A stretch of 64,000 nt of DNA from Planctomycetota bacterium (GTDB lineage Bacteria; Planctomycetota; UBA1135; UBA2386): positions 62,001-126,000 of the forward strand of contig JAEUHQ010000124.1 of the NCBI GenBank assembly GCA_016794565.1. Reading direction: 5' to 3'. A model generated the notes under the pieces. It searched no databases and was not told where the DNA came from. It worked only from the letters and a program-made list of their open reading frames with translations. This document shows, piece by piece, positions 35,781-44,799 of this stretch. The position numbers and the translations under genes were made by a program. The first letter of the stretch is position 1. Each line of letters opens with the position of its first letter.

Positions 35781-36826
35781 AGATCGCCGCCGTCGCCACC
35801 GCGTTCCCCGACCACTGGTACGACCAGCGGACGCTCACCGAGTACCTCGTCGCCGCGTATGGCGGATCGTCGAGCCTCACCGACCGGATGCGGTCGATGC
35901 ACGCGAACTCGGGCATCGACGGCCGCTACCTCACGCTGCCCCTCGAGGCCTACGCAGGGCTCACCGATTTCACGAAGTGCAACGAGGCGTGGCTGCAAGG
36001 CGCCCTGCATCTCGGGGAGAAGGCGATCCGAGGCGCACTCGAACGCGCGGGGCTGCGGCCGGAGGACGTCGACGTCGTCTTCTTCTCGACGGTGACCGGG
36101 CTCGCGAGTCCGTCCGTCGAGGCGCGGCTGATGAACCGCCTCGCGATGCGGCCCGACTGCAAGCGGGTGCCGATGTTCGGCCTCGGCTGCGTCGCCGGTG
36201 CGGCGGCCGTGTCGCGCGCCGCCGACTACCTGAAGGGTCACCCGAACGGCGTCGCTGTCGCGCTGACGATCGAACTCTGTTCGCTCACGCTGCAGCGCGA
36301 AGACCGTTCGGTGGCGAACCTCATCAGTGTCGGTCTGTTCGGCGACGGCGCGGCCGCGGCAGTGGTCGTCGGCGATGCGCGGCGGGCGAAGGGGCCCGAG
36401 ATCCTGCAGACGCGTTCGGTCTTCTATCCGGACACGGAGGACGTGATGGGCTGGCAGATCGGTGCGCACGGCTTCCGCATCGTGCTGTCGGCCGAGGTGC
36501 CGAACGTCGCGCGCGAGCGGGTGCCCGAAGACGTGGATGCGTTCCTGCAGAGTGCGGGTCGGAAGCGCGCGGACGTGCGGCGCTGGATCGCGCATCCGGG
36601 CGGCCCGAAGGTGCTGCAGGCGCTGCAGGAGGGCCTTGGTGTGACGAAGGACGATCTGGCGTGCAGCTGGCGCAGTCTCGCGCGTGCGGGCAACCTGTCG
36701 AGCGCGTCGGTGCTGATGATCCTCGAGGAGACGCTGCGAACGAACCCCGGCGCGGCCGGCGACCTGGGCGTGATGCTCGCGATGGGCCCGGGCTTCTGCA
36801 GCGAGTTCCTGCTGCTCCGGTTCTGA
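35777..36826 (+). CDS. Type III polyketide synthase (chalcone synthase-like, alkylresorcinol/alkylpyrone type)
   Basis: 349 residues with a TTG start in a TTGA overlap; no ATG or GTG fits. The catalytic triad is intact: Cys138 in FGLGCVAGAA, His273 in IAHPGGPKVL and Asn306 in ARAGNLSSAS. GDGAAAAVVVG and the final MLAMGPGFCSEFLLLRF (GPG loop) are family signatures. These homodimers extend a fatty acyl starter with malonyl-CoA and cyclise it to resorcinols or pyrones. The accompanying flavoprotein, ICMT-like methyltransferase, UbiG-like methyltransferase, exporter and YceI genes argue for a membrane phenolic lipid. Starter length cannot be read from sequence. Confidence 0.94.
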   Translation: MKIAAVATAFPDHWYDQRTLTEYLVAAYGGSSSLTDRMRSMHANSGIDGRYLTLPLEAYAGLTDFTKCNEAWLQGALHLGEKAIRGALERAGLRPEDVDVVFFSTVTGLASPSVEARLMNRLAMRPDCKRVPMFGLGCVAGAAAVSRAADYLKGHPNGVAVALTIELCSLTLQREDRSVANLISVGLFGDGAAAAVVVGDARRAKGPEILQTRSVFYPDTEDVMGWQIGAHGFRIVLSAEVPNVARERVPEDVDAFLQSAGRKRADVRRWIAHPGGPKVLQALQEGLGVTKDDLACSWRSLARAGNLSSASVLMILEETLRTNPGAAGDLGVMLAMGPGFCSEFLLLRF

Positions 36827-36849
36827 GCCCGCGCCCCTCGGCCGCGGGC
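36827..36849. terminator. Possible bidirectional hairpin between PKS and response-regulator genes
   Basis: GCCCGCG pairs with CGCGGGC around a 9-nt loop, in the 40-nt gap between two convergent genes. No U-run. Confidence 0.4.
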
Positions 36850-36866
36850 CTTCGCGGGGCTGCGGC

Positions 36867-38264
36867 TCAGCCTGCCGCATCGGGCTTCGGCTCGTCGCCC
36901 GCGCCCTCGGTCGCGGCGTTGAGACGGTTGTAGAGCGTCTTCAGCGCGATCCCGAGCGCCTGGGCCGCCTTGGTCTTGTTGCCGTCGAATCGCTGCAGCG
37001 CGGCGGCGATCGCGAGACGTTCGAGTTCGGCCAGCTCGAGCGTGGGCAGCGTGCCGATCGACGTCGTCGCGCGTTTGCCGGCGAAGACGTGTTCGTCGAC
37101 GTCCGCCGCGGTCACGACGGGTCCGTCGGCGAGCACACCGAGCCGCACGACCGCGTTCTCGAGTTCGCGCACGTTGCCGGGCCAGCGGTGCTGTCGAAGG
37201 CGCGAGACCGCCGTCTCGTCGAACGTCAGGTTCCGGCCCGAACGGGCGGCCTCGCGGGCGAGCAGCGCGCGCGCGAGCGCGGCCACGTCTTCGGGCCGAT
37301 CGCGCAGCGGAGGCACATGGACCTCGAGCACCGCGAGGCGGTAGTAGAGATCCTCGCGGAACACACCGCTGTCCACTCGAGCACGCAAGTCGCGGTTGGT
37401 CGCGGCGACGATGCGCACGTCGACACGCTTCGTGGTGTCGCTGCCGACGGGGCGGATCTCGCCGAACTGCACGGCGCGCAGCAACGCCGGCTGCACGTCG
37501 GGCGGCAGTTCGCCGACCTCGTCGAGGAAGATGGTTCCGCCGTGCGCTGCGTCGAAGAGACCCGGTCGCTTCTGGTCGGCCCCGGTGAACGCACCCTTCA
37601 CGTGGCCGAACAGTTCGCTCTCGACGAGCTGGCGCGGCACGGCGCCGCAGTGGAGCACGACGAACGGCTGGGCGTGGCGAGCGGACAGCGCATGCAGTCG
37701 TCGCGCGACCAGTTCTTTCCCGGTGCCGCTCTCGCCGGTGACCAGCACACTCTGCTCGGCCGACGCGAGGCGCGCGACGAGCTGGTCGAGGCGGCGGCCG
37801 GCCTCGCTCTCGGGGGGGACCGCGACGGTCGCCGTCGCCGCGAGCGCCGCCGCTCGGCGCAGGCGCTGGTTGTCGCGCAGGAGCGCGGCGTGGTTCACGG
37901 CGCGCCGGATGGTCTGCTCCAGGACGTCGAGCGCGATCGGCTTCGTCAGGAAGTCGAAGGCGCCGCGTCGCATCGCTTCCACGGCGACTCCGACCGTGCC
38001 GTGTCCGGTGCACACGACGACCGGAAGGTCCGGATCGTGCTGCTGGAGCGCGCCGAGCACGTCGATGCCGGGAGCGCCGGGCAGGTGCAGGTCGAGGAGC
38101 ACGACGTCGGGCTCGTGGCGGCGCACGGCCTCGACGACCTGGGTGCCGGTGGCGTGGGTCGCGACGTCGAACCGCGCACGCCGAAGTTCGCTGGCGAGGA
38201 CCGTGCGCAGACTCTCGTCGTCTTCGACGAGCAACACGCGCGGGTTGGGCGGCGCCGCCGTCAT
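36867..38264 (-). CDS. Sigma54-dependent response regulator (NtrC family)
   Basis: 465 residues. Receiver domain (1-125): VLLVEDDESLR, phospho-acceptor Asp58 in VVLLDLHLPG, VVCTGHG, and Lys in LTKPI. The AAA+ domain has GESGTGKE (Walker A), the sigma54-contacting GAFTGA loop in HVKGAFTGADQKRPG, GGTIFLDEVGEL (Walker B), and RWPGNVRELENAV. A Fis-type HTH closes it: NKTKAAQALGIALKTLYNRL. It activates sigma54 promoters after phosphorylation. The gene follows the ThuA/DUF1080 gene with a 4-bp overlap and converges on the PKS gene. The histidine kinase at 27265-28782 is the likely partner, and a sigma54-like promoter precedes the PKS-side operon. Confidence 0.95.
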   Translation of the reverse strand: MTAAPPNPRVLLVEDDESLRTVLASELRRARFDVATHATGTQVVEAVRRHEPDVVLLDLHLPGAPGIDVLGALQQHDPDLPVVVCTGHGTVGVAVEAMRRGAFDFLTKPIALDVLEQTIRRAVNHAALLRDNQRLRRAAALAATATVAVPPESEAGRRLDQLVARLASAEQSVLVTGESGTGKELVARRLHALSARHAQPFVVLHCGAVPRQLVESELFGHVKGAFTGADQKRPGLFDAAHGGTIFLDEVGELPPDVQPALLRAVQFGEIRPVGSDTTKRVDVRIVAATNRDLRARVDSGVFREDLYYRLAVLEVHVPPLRDRPEDVAALARALLAREAARSGRNLTFDETAVSRLRQHRWPGNVRELENAVVRLGVLADGPVVTAADVDEHVFAGKRATTSIGTLPTLELAELERLAIAAALQRFDGNKTKAAQALGIALKTLYNRLNAATEGAGDEPKPDAAG

Positions 38265-39712
38265 CTGGCCTTCACCCGCAGGTTGCGGTAGGCGACTTCG
38301 TCGCCGTGGTCCTGGAGTGCGATGCGGCCGCGGGGCACCTGGTTGAACGGCCAGTCGCGGAACTTGCTCGCCTTCACCATGGCGTCCCACTCGGGGCCGG
38401 CACACGGTGCGTCGACGACGAGCGCGCCGTTGAGCCAGTGCTTCACGCGACCGTCCTGCACGAGGATGCGTCCCTCGTTCCATTCGCCAGGGGTGCGCGC
38501 GACGTCCGCGGCCGGGGCGACGAGGTCGTAGAGCGCGCCCTGCCGGTGTTTCGCGTCCACTCCGTCGGCGTGGCCGCGGTCGTCCAGCACCTGGTATTCG
38601 GGCCCGGACATGAACGTGTGGTCGTTCGTCTCGGTGACGTGCCACATCACGCCGCTGTTGCCCTTGGGCGCGATGCGGAACGAGAAGCGGAAATCGAAGT
38701 CGCCGTACTCGTCGACCGTCACGAGGTCGCCGGCGCCGCTCCCGGGGCTGCACACGATCGCCGCGTCGCGCACGGTCCAGCCGCTCCTCGGCGCCTCGCT
38801 GCGGAAGCCGCGCCAGCGCTCGATGCGGAGGCCGTCGAAGAGCGAGACGAAGCCGTCCTTCTCCTCGTCCGCGGACAGGCGGTTCAGCGGGACCGGCGGC
38901 AGCGTGACGGCCCAGCCGGACGCCCACTGCGCCCCGCGTGCGACGAGCAGGCGCAGTTGCGGATCGGCCCACGTGGCGCGGGTCGCCGGCACGCCGGTCC
39001 AGACGTGGCCGAGCGTCGTGTGGAACACGCGGCCCTTGCCGAAGGTGCCGGCCGTAGCCATCGGTTCGTGGCGACCGGTGCCGCCCTGCTTCGGGTCGCT
39101 GAACGCACTCAGCAGCACCCGGTGGTCGCTGCCCTGGGCCGACCGGAGGTGGTGGTAGATCTCGTCGGGGTGCAGGCGCAGGTCGGCCATGCTCGCCGTG
39201 ATCGGATGCGCGTGGTCGACGACGACGACGTCGAACGGGTGGTAGGTGCCGTGCCCGCTGCCGTCGCGCCAGAGCAGGCCGACCATCTGCTCGTACTCGG
39301 TCCAGCCGGCGAACGCGTTGTTCGCGGCGTGCACGACGACGACACCGACGCCTTCGTCCTTCACCATGCGGACGAAGGTCGCCTCGGCTTCGGCGCCCCA
39401 ACGGGGACCGTTGTAGTCGAGGACGAGCACACATGGCCGCTCCGCCCCGGCTGCCGCCTGGCGCACGAAGAACGCCGCCGGGTCCTTCTCGACGGAGGCG
39501 GAGAACGCGCCCGTCTCGACGAGCGCCGACGCGATCTCGTTCGAGGTCCACTGCCACTCGTGGTTGTTCGCGCCGGTCAGGACGACGGCCGGCAGCGTCG
39601 GACGGGGCGGCGATGGCGGCGCCGGCGCCGGGCCGGCCTGGAGACCCTGTTGCAGCAGGACGGCGAAGGCGGTGAGCAACATGCCAGCGAGGGTAGCGAC
39701 AGGAGCGCGCAC
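38261..39712 (-). CDS. Secreted ThuA-like plus DUF1080 (3-keto-disaccharide hydrolase-type) protein
   Basis: 483 residues. The GTG start at 39712 gives a signal sequence with a positive N-end (RAPVATLAGMLLTAFAVLL); an ATG at 39682 would give a shorter, uncharged one. Residues about 40-270 are ThuA-like: VVLTGANNHEWQW, CVLVLDYNGPRWG, GVVVVHAANNAFAGW, GRVFHTTLGHVW. Residues about 290-480 are the DUF1080/laminin-G-like sandwich: EEKDGFVSLFDGLRIERWRG, DFDFRFSFRIAPKGNSGVMW, PEYQVLDDRGHADG and GRIALQDHGDEVAYRNLRV. DUF1080 proteins act on 3-keto-glucosides; ThuA domains occur in trehalose/sucrose utilisation. The combination is common in planctomycetes. It is co-transcribed with the downstream regulator gene; whether the two are functionally linked is open. 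Confidence 0.87.
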   Translation of the reverse strand: MRAPVATLAGMLLTAFAVLLQQGLQAGPAPAPPSPPRPTLPAVVLTGANNHEWQWTSNEIASALVETGAFSASVEKDPAAFFVRQAAAGAERPCVLVLDYNGPRWGAEAEATFVRMVKDEGVGVVVVHAANNAFAGWTEYEQMVGLLWRDGSGHGTYHPFDVVVVDHAHPITASMADLRLHPDEIYHHLRSAQGSDHRVLLSAFSDPKQGGTGRHEPMATAGTFGKGRVFHTTLGHVWTGVPATRATWADPQLRLLVARGAQWASGWAVTLPPVPLNRLSADEEKDGFVSLFDGLRIERWRGFRSEAPRSGWTVRDAAIVCSPGSGAGDLVTVDEYGDFDFRFSFRIAPKGNSGVMWHVTETNDHTFMSGPEYQVLDDRGHADGVDAKHRQGALYDLVAPAADVARTPGEWNEGRILVQDGRVKHWLNGALVVDAPCAGPEWDAMVKASKFRDWPFNQVPRGRIALQDHGDEVAYRNLRVKAR

Positions 39713-39735
39713 TGGCGACGACCGGGCGCATCCTG

Positions 39736-39741
39736 TATCTG
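39736..39741 (+). promoter_or_regulatory. Possible -10 hexamer (TATCTG) 6 nt before dacB
   Basis: TATCTG ends exactly 6 nt before ATG 39748, consistent with a leaderless transcript. The 35-nt gap to the divergent ThuA-type gene must hold both promoters. Confidence 0.35.
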
Positions 39742-39747
39742 ACGGGC

Positions 39748-41124
39748 ATGCGGTGGCTGGGCACGGTGGGTGGTGTTCTCTTCGCGCTCGCTTCGTTGCG
39801 CGCGCAGACGATCGCTCGTGAGATCGAGGCCGCCGAAGCGCTCGGCGCGCGAACGGGGGTCGTCGTGTGCGACGGCGACGGGCGCATCCTGTGGAAGAAC
39901 CGCGCGACCGAGGCGTTCGCGCCAGCGAGCAACATGAAGTTGCTCACGGCTGCCGCGTGCATCGCGGGGTTGGGCGCCGAACACGCGTTCGAAACGACGT
40001 TCTCGCTGCGTTCGGGCCGACTCGCCGTGATCGCCAGCGGCGACCCGAACTGGATCCACGACTCGGTGCACGCGCCGGAGGTCGTGTTCGGCGAGGTGGC
40101 CGCTGCGTTGCGGCGGCTCGGGGTGAAGACGATCGCGGGCATCGAACTCGACCGAGGCACCTTCGTCGGACCCGATCGCCCGGCCGACTGGCCGCCGGAC
40201 CAGCTCTACACCTACTACTGCGCGCCGACCGGGCCCTTCGTGCTCGAACAGGGCACGCTGCTCGTCGCGATCGACGGCGCAGGTGGCGGCGCGGATGCCC
40301 ACGTCGAACTCGTGGCGCCGCCCGCCGACCTGCCGGTGCGCGGCGCGATCGCTCTCGTCGACGCGAAGAAGGGAGCGACCTACGGCGCTTCGGACGTCGG
40401 CGACGCCGTGCTGGTGCGCGGCAAGTTCCCGCGCCGATCGCCGCCCGTGCAGATCCGTTCCGCGGTGCGCAATCCCGCGGTGTGGTTCGAGGCCTCGCTG
40501 CGTCGGGTGCTCACGGCGAACGGCATTTCGCTCGGCGGGGATCCCGGCGTGCGCGACCAGGTCGTGCACACGCATCGCAGCGAGTTGCGGCAGGCGCTGC
40601 TGCGCATGCTCGAGGATTCGTCGAACTTCGACGCGGAGCAGTGCCTGCGGGTGCTCGGCGACCGCACGGCACGGGACGGTTCGCTCGCCGGCGGGCTCGC
40701 CGCGATGCACTCGCAGCTCGAGAAGCTGGTGGGTCGGATCCCGGAGGGAGTCGTCCTCCGCGACGGTTCGGGCCTGTCGAAGGACAGCCGCGTGACACCC
40801 GGACTGCTGCTCGTCGCGATGTACTCGGCGAGCAGATCCAAGGGCGGAGCGTTGCTGCGCGACTGCCTGCCGGTCTCGGGGCAGAGCGGCACGCTCGCGG
40901 ACCGCTTCGTCGGCACGCCGCTCGTCGGTCGCGTGCACGCGAAGACCGGATGGATCCGTGGCGTGTCGTCCTTGTCGGGCCTCGTCGTGGGCCGGAGCGG
41001 CTCGGTGCGCTGGTTCTCGATCCTGATGAACTACGACCCGAAGACCAACGGACTCAACAAGGACCTGAAGGCGGCGCAGGAGCGCATCGTGGCTGCGATC
41101 GACGCGATGGACGTCGAGCGATGA
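39748..41124 (+). CDS. dacB: D-alanyl-D-alanine carboxypeptidase/endopeptidase (PBP4, peptidase S13)
   Basis: 458 residues with a signal peptide (RWLGTVGGVLFALASLRAQ). The three active-site motifs of penicillin-binding proteins are present: SxxK as S61-N-M-K64 in FAPASNMKLLTAAA, SxN in LEDSSNFDAEQ, and KTG in HAKTGWIRGVSSLSG. SGDPNW and LRDGSGLSKDSRVTP are S13 landmarks. It trims or cleaves peptidoglycan stem peptides in the periplasm, implying a peptidoglycan wall. The length is typical of PBP4. It overlaps the next gene by 4 bp. Confidence 0.93.
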   Translation: MRWLGTVGGVLFALASLRAQTIAREIEAAEALGARTGVVVCDGDGRILWKNRATEAFAPASNMKLLTAAACIAGLGAEHAFETTFSLRSGRLAVIASGDPNWIHDSVHAPEVVFGEVAAALRRLGVKTIAGIELDRGTFVGPDRPADWPPDQLYTYYCAPTGPFVLEQGTLLVAIDGAGGGADAHVELVAPPADLPVRGAIALVDAKKGATYGASDVGDAVLVRGKFPRRSPPVQIRSAVRNPAVWFEASLRRVLTANGISLGGDPGVRDQVVHTHRSELRQALLRMLEDSSNFDAEQCLRVLGDRTARDGSLAGGLAAMHSQLEKLVGRIPEGVVLRDGSGLSKDSRVTPGLLLVAMYSASRSKGGALLRDCLPVSGQSGTLADRFVGTPLVGRVHAKTGWIRGVSSLSGLVVGRSGSVRWFSILMNYDPKTNGLNKDLKAAQERIVAAIDAMDVER

Positions 41125-41951
41125 CGGTTGCGCCGGCCGAACTGCAGGCGTTCGCGGGCCGCGCGCTGCAGCTCGCACGAACCGCCGGCGACGAACTGTT
41201 GCGTCTGCGGCCGCAAGCGGCCGCGCGGCCGGAGTCGAAGGGTCTGCGGCGCGAACTCGTGACGGCGGCGGACCGGGCCGCGGAGCACGTCGTCGTCGGC
41301 GGACTGCTCGCTTCGTTCCCGGACCACGCGGTGCTCGCCGAAGAGGGTGTGCTGACGACGCAGGGGCGCGCGAGCAAGAGTTCGGACTGGACGTGGATCG
41401 TCGATCCGCTCGACGGCACGACCAACTACGTGCACGGGCTGCCGTTCTTCGCGGTGGCGATCGGCCTCGCGCATCGGCACGTGCCGCTCGTCGGCGTGGT
41501 GCACGCACCCGCACTCGGCCAGACCTTCGTCGCGTGGCGCGGCGGCGGCGCCCGGCTGCTGGACGCCGGTGGCGAACGAGCGATTGCCGTGACGAGCACC
41601 GCGGAACTGGCCGATGCGCTGCTGGCGACGGGCTTCAGCTACGTGCGCAACGAGCCGGGCAAGGACGACAACTCGGGGCGCCTCGCGCGCGTGCTGCCGC
41701 ATTGTCGCGATCTGCGCCGTCTCGGGTCCGCCGAACTCGACCTCTGCTACGTCGCCTCCGGCGTCTACGACGGGTACTGGGAGTTGTATCTCGCGCCGTA
41801 CGACGTCGCGGCCGGTGCGGTGATCGTGCAGGAAGCAGGCGGGCGGGTGACCGACCTGCGGGGCGGCGACGAGTGGTTGTTCGGCGGCGAAGTGCTCGCG
41901 ACGAACGGACGCCTGCACGACGCTCTTCGCGGCCACGTCGGCACGCGCTGA
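41121..41951 (+). CDS. Inositol-monophosphatase family phosphatase
   Basis: 276 residues. The family metal sites are visible: the Glu in VLAEEGV, IVDPLDGTTNYVHGLPFFAV (DPxDGT), and the C-terminal YLAPYDVAAGAVIVQEAGG. GSAELDLCYVASGVYDGYWE precedes the last. It hydrolyses a sugar or inositol monophosphate with Mg2+; histidinol-phosphatase (HisN) and CysQ-like members share the fold, and specificity cannot be decided here. It is coupled to dacB by an ATGA overlap. The interval 41952-42043 downstream shows no gene. Confidence 0.88.
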   Translation: MTVAPAELQAFAGRALQLARTAGDELLRLRPQAAARPESKGLRRELVTAADRAAEHVVVGGLLASFPDHAVLAEEGVLTTQGRASKSSDWTWIVDPLDGTTNYVHGLPFFAVAIGLAHRHVPLVGVVHAPALGQTFVAWRGGGARLLDAGGERAIAVTSTAELADALLATGFSYVRNEPGKDDNSGRLARVLPHCRDLRRLGSAELDLCYVASGVYDGYWELYLAPYDVAAGAVIVQEAGGRVTDLRGGDEWLFGGEVLATNGRLHDALRGHVGTR

Positions 41952-42043
41952 GCCCGCTCGTCCCGCAGGTCGGTGCACGGCGCGAGGTCCCGAACGCCGC
42001 GACGCATCCGGTCGCCGCTGCGGCCGCGTGCAAGCATCGCCGA

Positions 42044-42196
42044 TCAGCGGCGGCGGAACGTCAGCTTCATCGGCCTGCCACCCACGGCGTTCTCGATCGT
42101 GAACGACGAGCCGTCGAAGTCGGCGCCTTGCGTGTCGTCCTGGTCGCCCTTCGCGCACGGGCCGAAGTCCCGCCAGCTCCGGTCGGGCGATCCCGT
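42044..42196 (-). other. Coding-like 50-codon segment in frame after the pepN stop
   Basis: Directly after the TGA of pepN, the same frame continues for 50 codons to another TGA. Nearly every third position is G or C, as in real genes here. The translation includes SWRDFGPCAKGDQDDTQG and FTIENAVGGRPMKLTFRRR, which looks like a genuine protein C-terminus, but no ATG, GTG or TTG lies upstream of most of it. It may be the stranded 3' end of a deleted gene. I do not recognise the family. Confidence 0.4.
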
Positions 42197-44785
42197 TCAG
42201 GCGAGCGTGCGCTCGACGACCTCGCGGGAGTTCGCCGAGAGTTCGCCAGTTGCGATCGACTCGAGCGCCGCGCGCGCGTGCCGCTGCCGTTCCTCGTCGA
42301 AGCGGCGCCAGCTCTCGAACGGCAGGGCCAGTCGCGCGGCCGCGGCCGGGTTCTGGCGGTCGACGGCGCGAACGACGTCCGCGAGGAAGCGGTAGCCCGA
42401 GCCGTCCTTCGCGTGGAATGCGCGCACGTTGCGCGTCGCGAAGGCGGACGCGAGCGCGCGCACGCGGTTCGGCGTCCGCAGGTCGAAGTCCGGGTGGTGG
42501 CGAAGTGTCTGCACGCGGGCGAGTGCGTCGGGCCTCGGCGCGCCGGCTTGCGCGGAGAACCACTTGTCGAGCACGAGCGGTCGTTCGTGCCAGCGGGCGT
42601 GGAACGTGCACAGGGCCGCGTCGAAGCGGGCGCCGCCGCATGCTCCCAGTGCCTCGATCGACGCGAGGGACTCGGACATCGTGGCCGCGGTCGCGAACGC
42701 GCGGTGCAGGCGCTCCTCCTCGGCGGTGCCCAGCGCTGCGAGCAGGTCCAGCGCCGCGGCTTTGAGGTGGCGACCGCCCGAATCCGGCGCCGGCCGGTCG
42801 ACGATGGCGACGAGTTCCGCGCGCAGCGCGGTCGCGATGCCCCGGCGCACCGCGTCGCGCGCGTCGCCGAGGCGGTCGGGATCCGGGCGTTCGGTCGCCT
42901 GCAGCAGCTCGGGCAGATCCGGCAGGCGCATCGCCGTCGCGGCGAACGCGGGATCGGCGGCGGCGCGCTGGAGTTCGGCGCGCAGGGCGTTCCCGAGATC
43001 GCCGATCGTCACCGCGGCCAGCTCGACACCGCCGGTGGCCAGCATCGCGTCGCGCGCGAGGGTTTGTCCCGCGTTCCAGCGCGTGAAGGGGTCGGGGTCG
43101 TGCGCCATCTGCACGAGCCTCTCGGCCGGCGCGAGTCCGTCGTCGACAGTGACCGGTGCGCAGAATCCGCGGAGCACGGTGGGGATCGGCGCAGCCGGCA
43201 CGCCCGTGAAGCGGTACGACGCCACGTCGGTCGTGAGCAGCACGCGGTGTTCTTCGGCCGCGGCGCCGTCCGTGAGCCGCGCGACCGCGGGGCGGCCGTT
43301 CGCGCCGAGCAGGCCGATGCGCAGCGGGATCACCAGCGGCGCCTTCTGCGGCTGGCCCGGCGTCGCGGGCGTCGACTGCCGGACGGTGAGCACGTAGGTG
43401 CCCGATGCGGCGTCGTGCGTGCCGCGCACGTGCAAGTGCGGCGTGCCCGCCTGTTCGTACCACCGGAGGAAGTGCGACAGGTCGCGGCTCGACGCGTCGG
43501 CGAAGCACGCCACGAAGTCCTCGACCGTCGAAGCAGTGCCGTCACGTCGCACGAAGTAGAGCTGCATCCCGTCGGCGAACGCGCGTTCGCCGACGACTTC
43601 GCGAAGCACTCGGATCACCTCGGCGCCCTTCTCGTACACCGTGGCGGTGTAGAAGTTGTCGATCTTGCGGTAGCTCGCGGGCCGCACGGCGTGGGCGAGC
43701 GGGCCCGCGTCCTCGGCGAACTGGCGCAGCCGCAGACGCCGCACGTCCTTGATGCGCTGCACGGGCCGCGAGCGCATGTCGGCGCTGAACTCCTGCTCGC
43801 GGAACACGGTCAGCCCCTCTTTCAGCGAGAGCTGGAACCAGTCGCGGCACGTGATGCGGTTGCCGGTCCAGTTGTGGAAGTACTCGTGACCGACGACGGC
43901 CTCGATGGCTTCGTAGTCGCCGTCCGTGGCGCTCTCGTCGTCGGCCAGCACGTAGGCCGAGTTGAAGATGTTCAGCCCCTTGTTCTCCATCGCGCCGAAG
44001 TTGAAGTCGCGGACCGCGACGATGTGGAACTCGCCGAGGTCGTACTCGCGCTTCCACGTGTCCTCGTCCCAGCGCATCGCGCGGACCAGGCTGTCGAGCG
44101 CGAACTGCGCGCGCGAACCCTCGCCCGGATCGACGTGCACGGACAGCGCGACGCGCTTGCCCGATCGCGTCGTGAACTCGCCCCGGATCGTCTCGTAGGT
44201 GCCGGCGGCGAGGGCGAACAGATACGTCGGCTTCTTGTGCGGGTCGTGCCACTCCGCGAAGTGTCGGCCGCCCGGCAGTTCTCCCGCGCCGACCTGGTTG
44301 CCGTTCGACAGCAGCGTCGGGAACGCGGCGCGGTCGGCTTCGATGCGCACGTGGTAGCGCGTCATCACGTCGGGCCGGTCCATCGCGAACGTGATGTGGC
44401 GGAAGCCTTCGGCCTCGCACTGCGTGCAGAAGCGGCCGCCGGACGTGTAGAGGCCTTCGAGCGACGTGTTGTTCGCGGGATCGAGGACCGTCACGGCTTC
44501 GAGCGTGAACTCGGCGGGCGGGGAGTGCAGTGTGAGTCCGCGCGAGTCGTGCGTGGCGGCGTCGGCGGCGAGCGGCGCGCCGTCGAGGCGCAGCGAGCGG
44601 ACCGTGAAGCCCTCCCCGTGCAGGAACAACGGTGCGGGCGCGGTACCGCGCCTCTGGAAGCGGGTGACGGCCGTCACGACGGTCGCGTGCAGGGCCAGCT
44701 CGAACCGCAGCTCGATACCGAGCACGTCGTGCGTCGGGGGACGGTAGTCGGACAGGCGAACGGTCGCGGCGGAGGGGTCGTTCAT
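42197..44785 (-). CDS. pepN: Aminopeptidase N (peptidase M1)
   Basis: 862 residues, cytoplasmic M1 metallo-aminopeptidase that removes N-terminal residues from peptides. The exopeptidase motif GAMEN is at 264-268, and the zinc site H300-EYF-H304 lies in VVGHEYFHNWTGNRITCRDW with the third ligand Glu323 in LSLKEG. TVYEKGAEVIRVL is typical of the E. coli PepN subgroup, which also matches the length (about 870). ATG 44785 gives MNDPSAATVRLSDYRPP, matching the known N-terminus of this group; the longer in-frame extension is rejected. A 122-residue acidic-protein gene ends 14 nt upstream. An unexplained coding-like tail follows the stop. Confidence 0.95.
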   Translation of the reverse strand: MNDPSAATVRLSDYRPPTHDVLGIELRFELALHATVVTAVTRFQRRGTAPAPLFLHGEGFTVRSLRLDGAPLAADAATHDSRGLTLHSPPAEFTLEAVTVLDPANNTSLEGLYTSGGRFCTQCEAEGFRHITFAMDRPDVMTRYHVRIEADRAAFPTLLSNGNQVGAGELPGGRHFAEWHDPHKKPTYLFALAAGTYETIRGEFTTRSGKRVALSVHVDPGEGSRAQFALDSLVRAMRWDEDTWKREYDLGEFHIVAVRDFNFGAMENKGLNIFNSAYVLADDESATDGDYEAIEAVVGHEYFHNWTGNRITCRDWFQLSLKEGLTVFREQEFSADMRSRPVQRIKDVRRLRLRQFAEDAGPLAHAVRPASYRKIDNFYTATVYEKGAEVIRVLREVVGERAFADGMQLYFVRRDGTASTVEDFVACFADASSRDLSHFLRWYEQAGTPHLHVRGTHDAASGTYVLTVRQSTPATPGQPQKAPLVIPLRIGLLGANGRPAVARLTDGAAAEEHRVLLTTDVASYRFTGVPAAPIPTVLRGFCAPVTVDDGLAPAERLVQMAHDPDPFTRWNAGQTLARDAMLATGGVELAAVTIGDLGNALRAELQRAAADPAFAATAMRLPDLPELLQATERPDPDRLGDARDAVRRGIATALRAELVAIVDRPAPDSGGRHLKAAALDLLAALGTAEEERLHRAFATAATMSESLASIEALGACGGARFDAALCTFHARWHERPLVLDKWFSAQAGAPRPDALARVQTLRHHPDFDLRTPNRVRALASAFATRNVRAFHAKDGSGYRFLADVVRAVDRQNPAAAARLALPFESWRRFDEERQRHARAALESIATGELSANSREVVERTLA

Positions 44786-44799
44786 TCGGGGCTCGCGCG

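Noticed and set aside
42197-42199. Selenocysteine or programmed read-through at the pepN TGA
   Set aside because: The PepN sequence already ends where E. coli PepN ends, homologues do not carry Cys there, and I see no convincing SECIS-like hairpin directly after the TGA.
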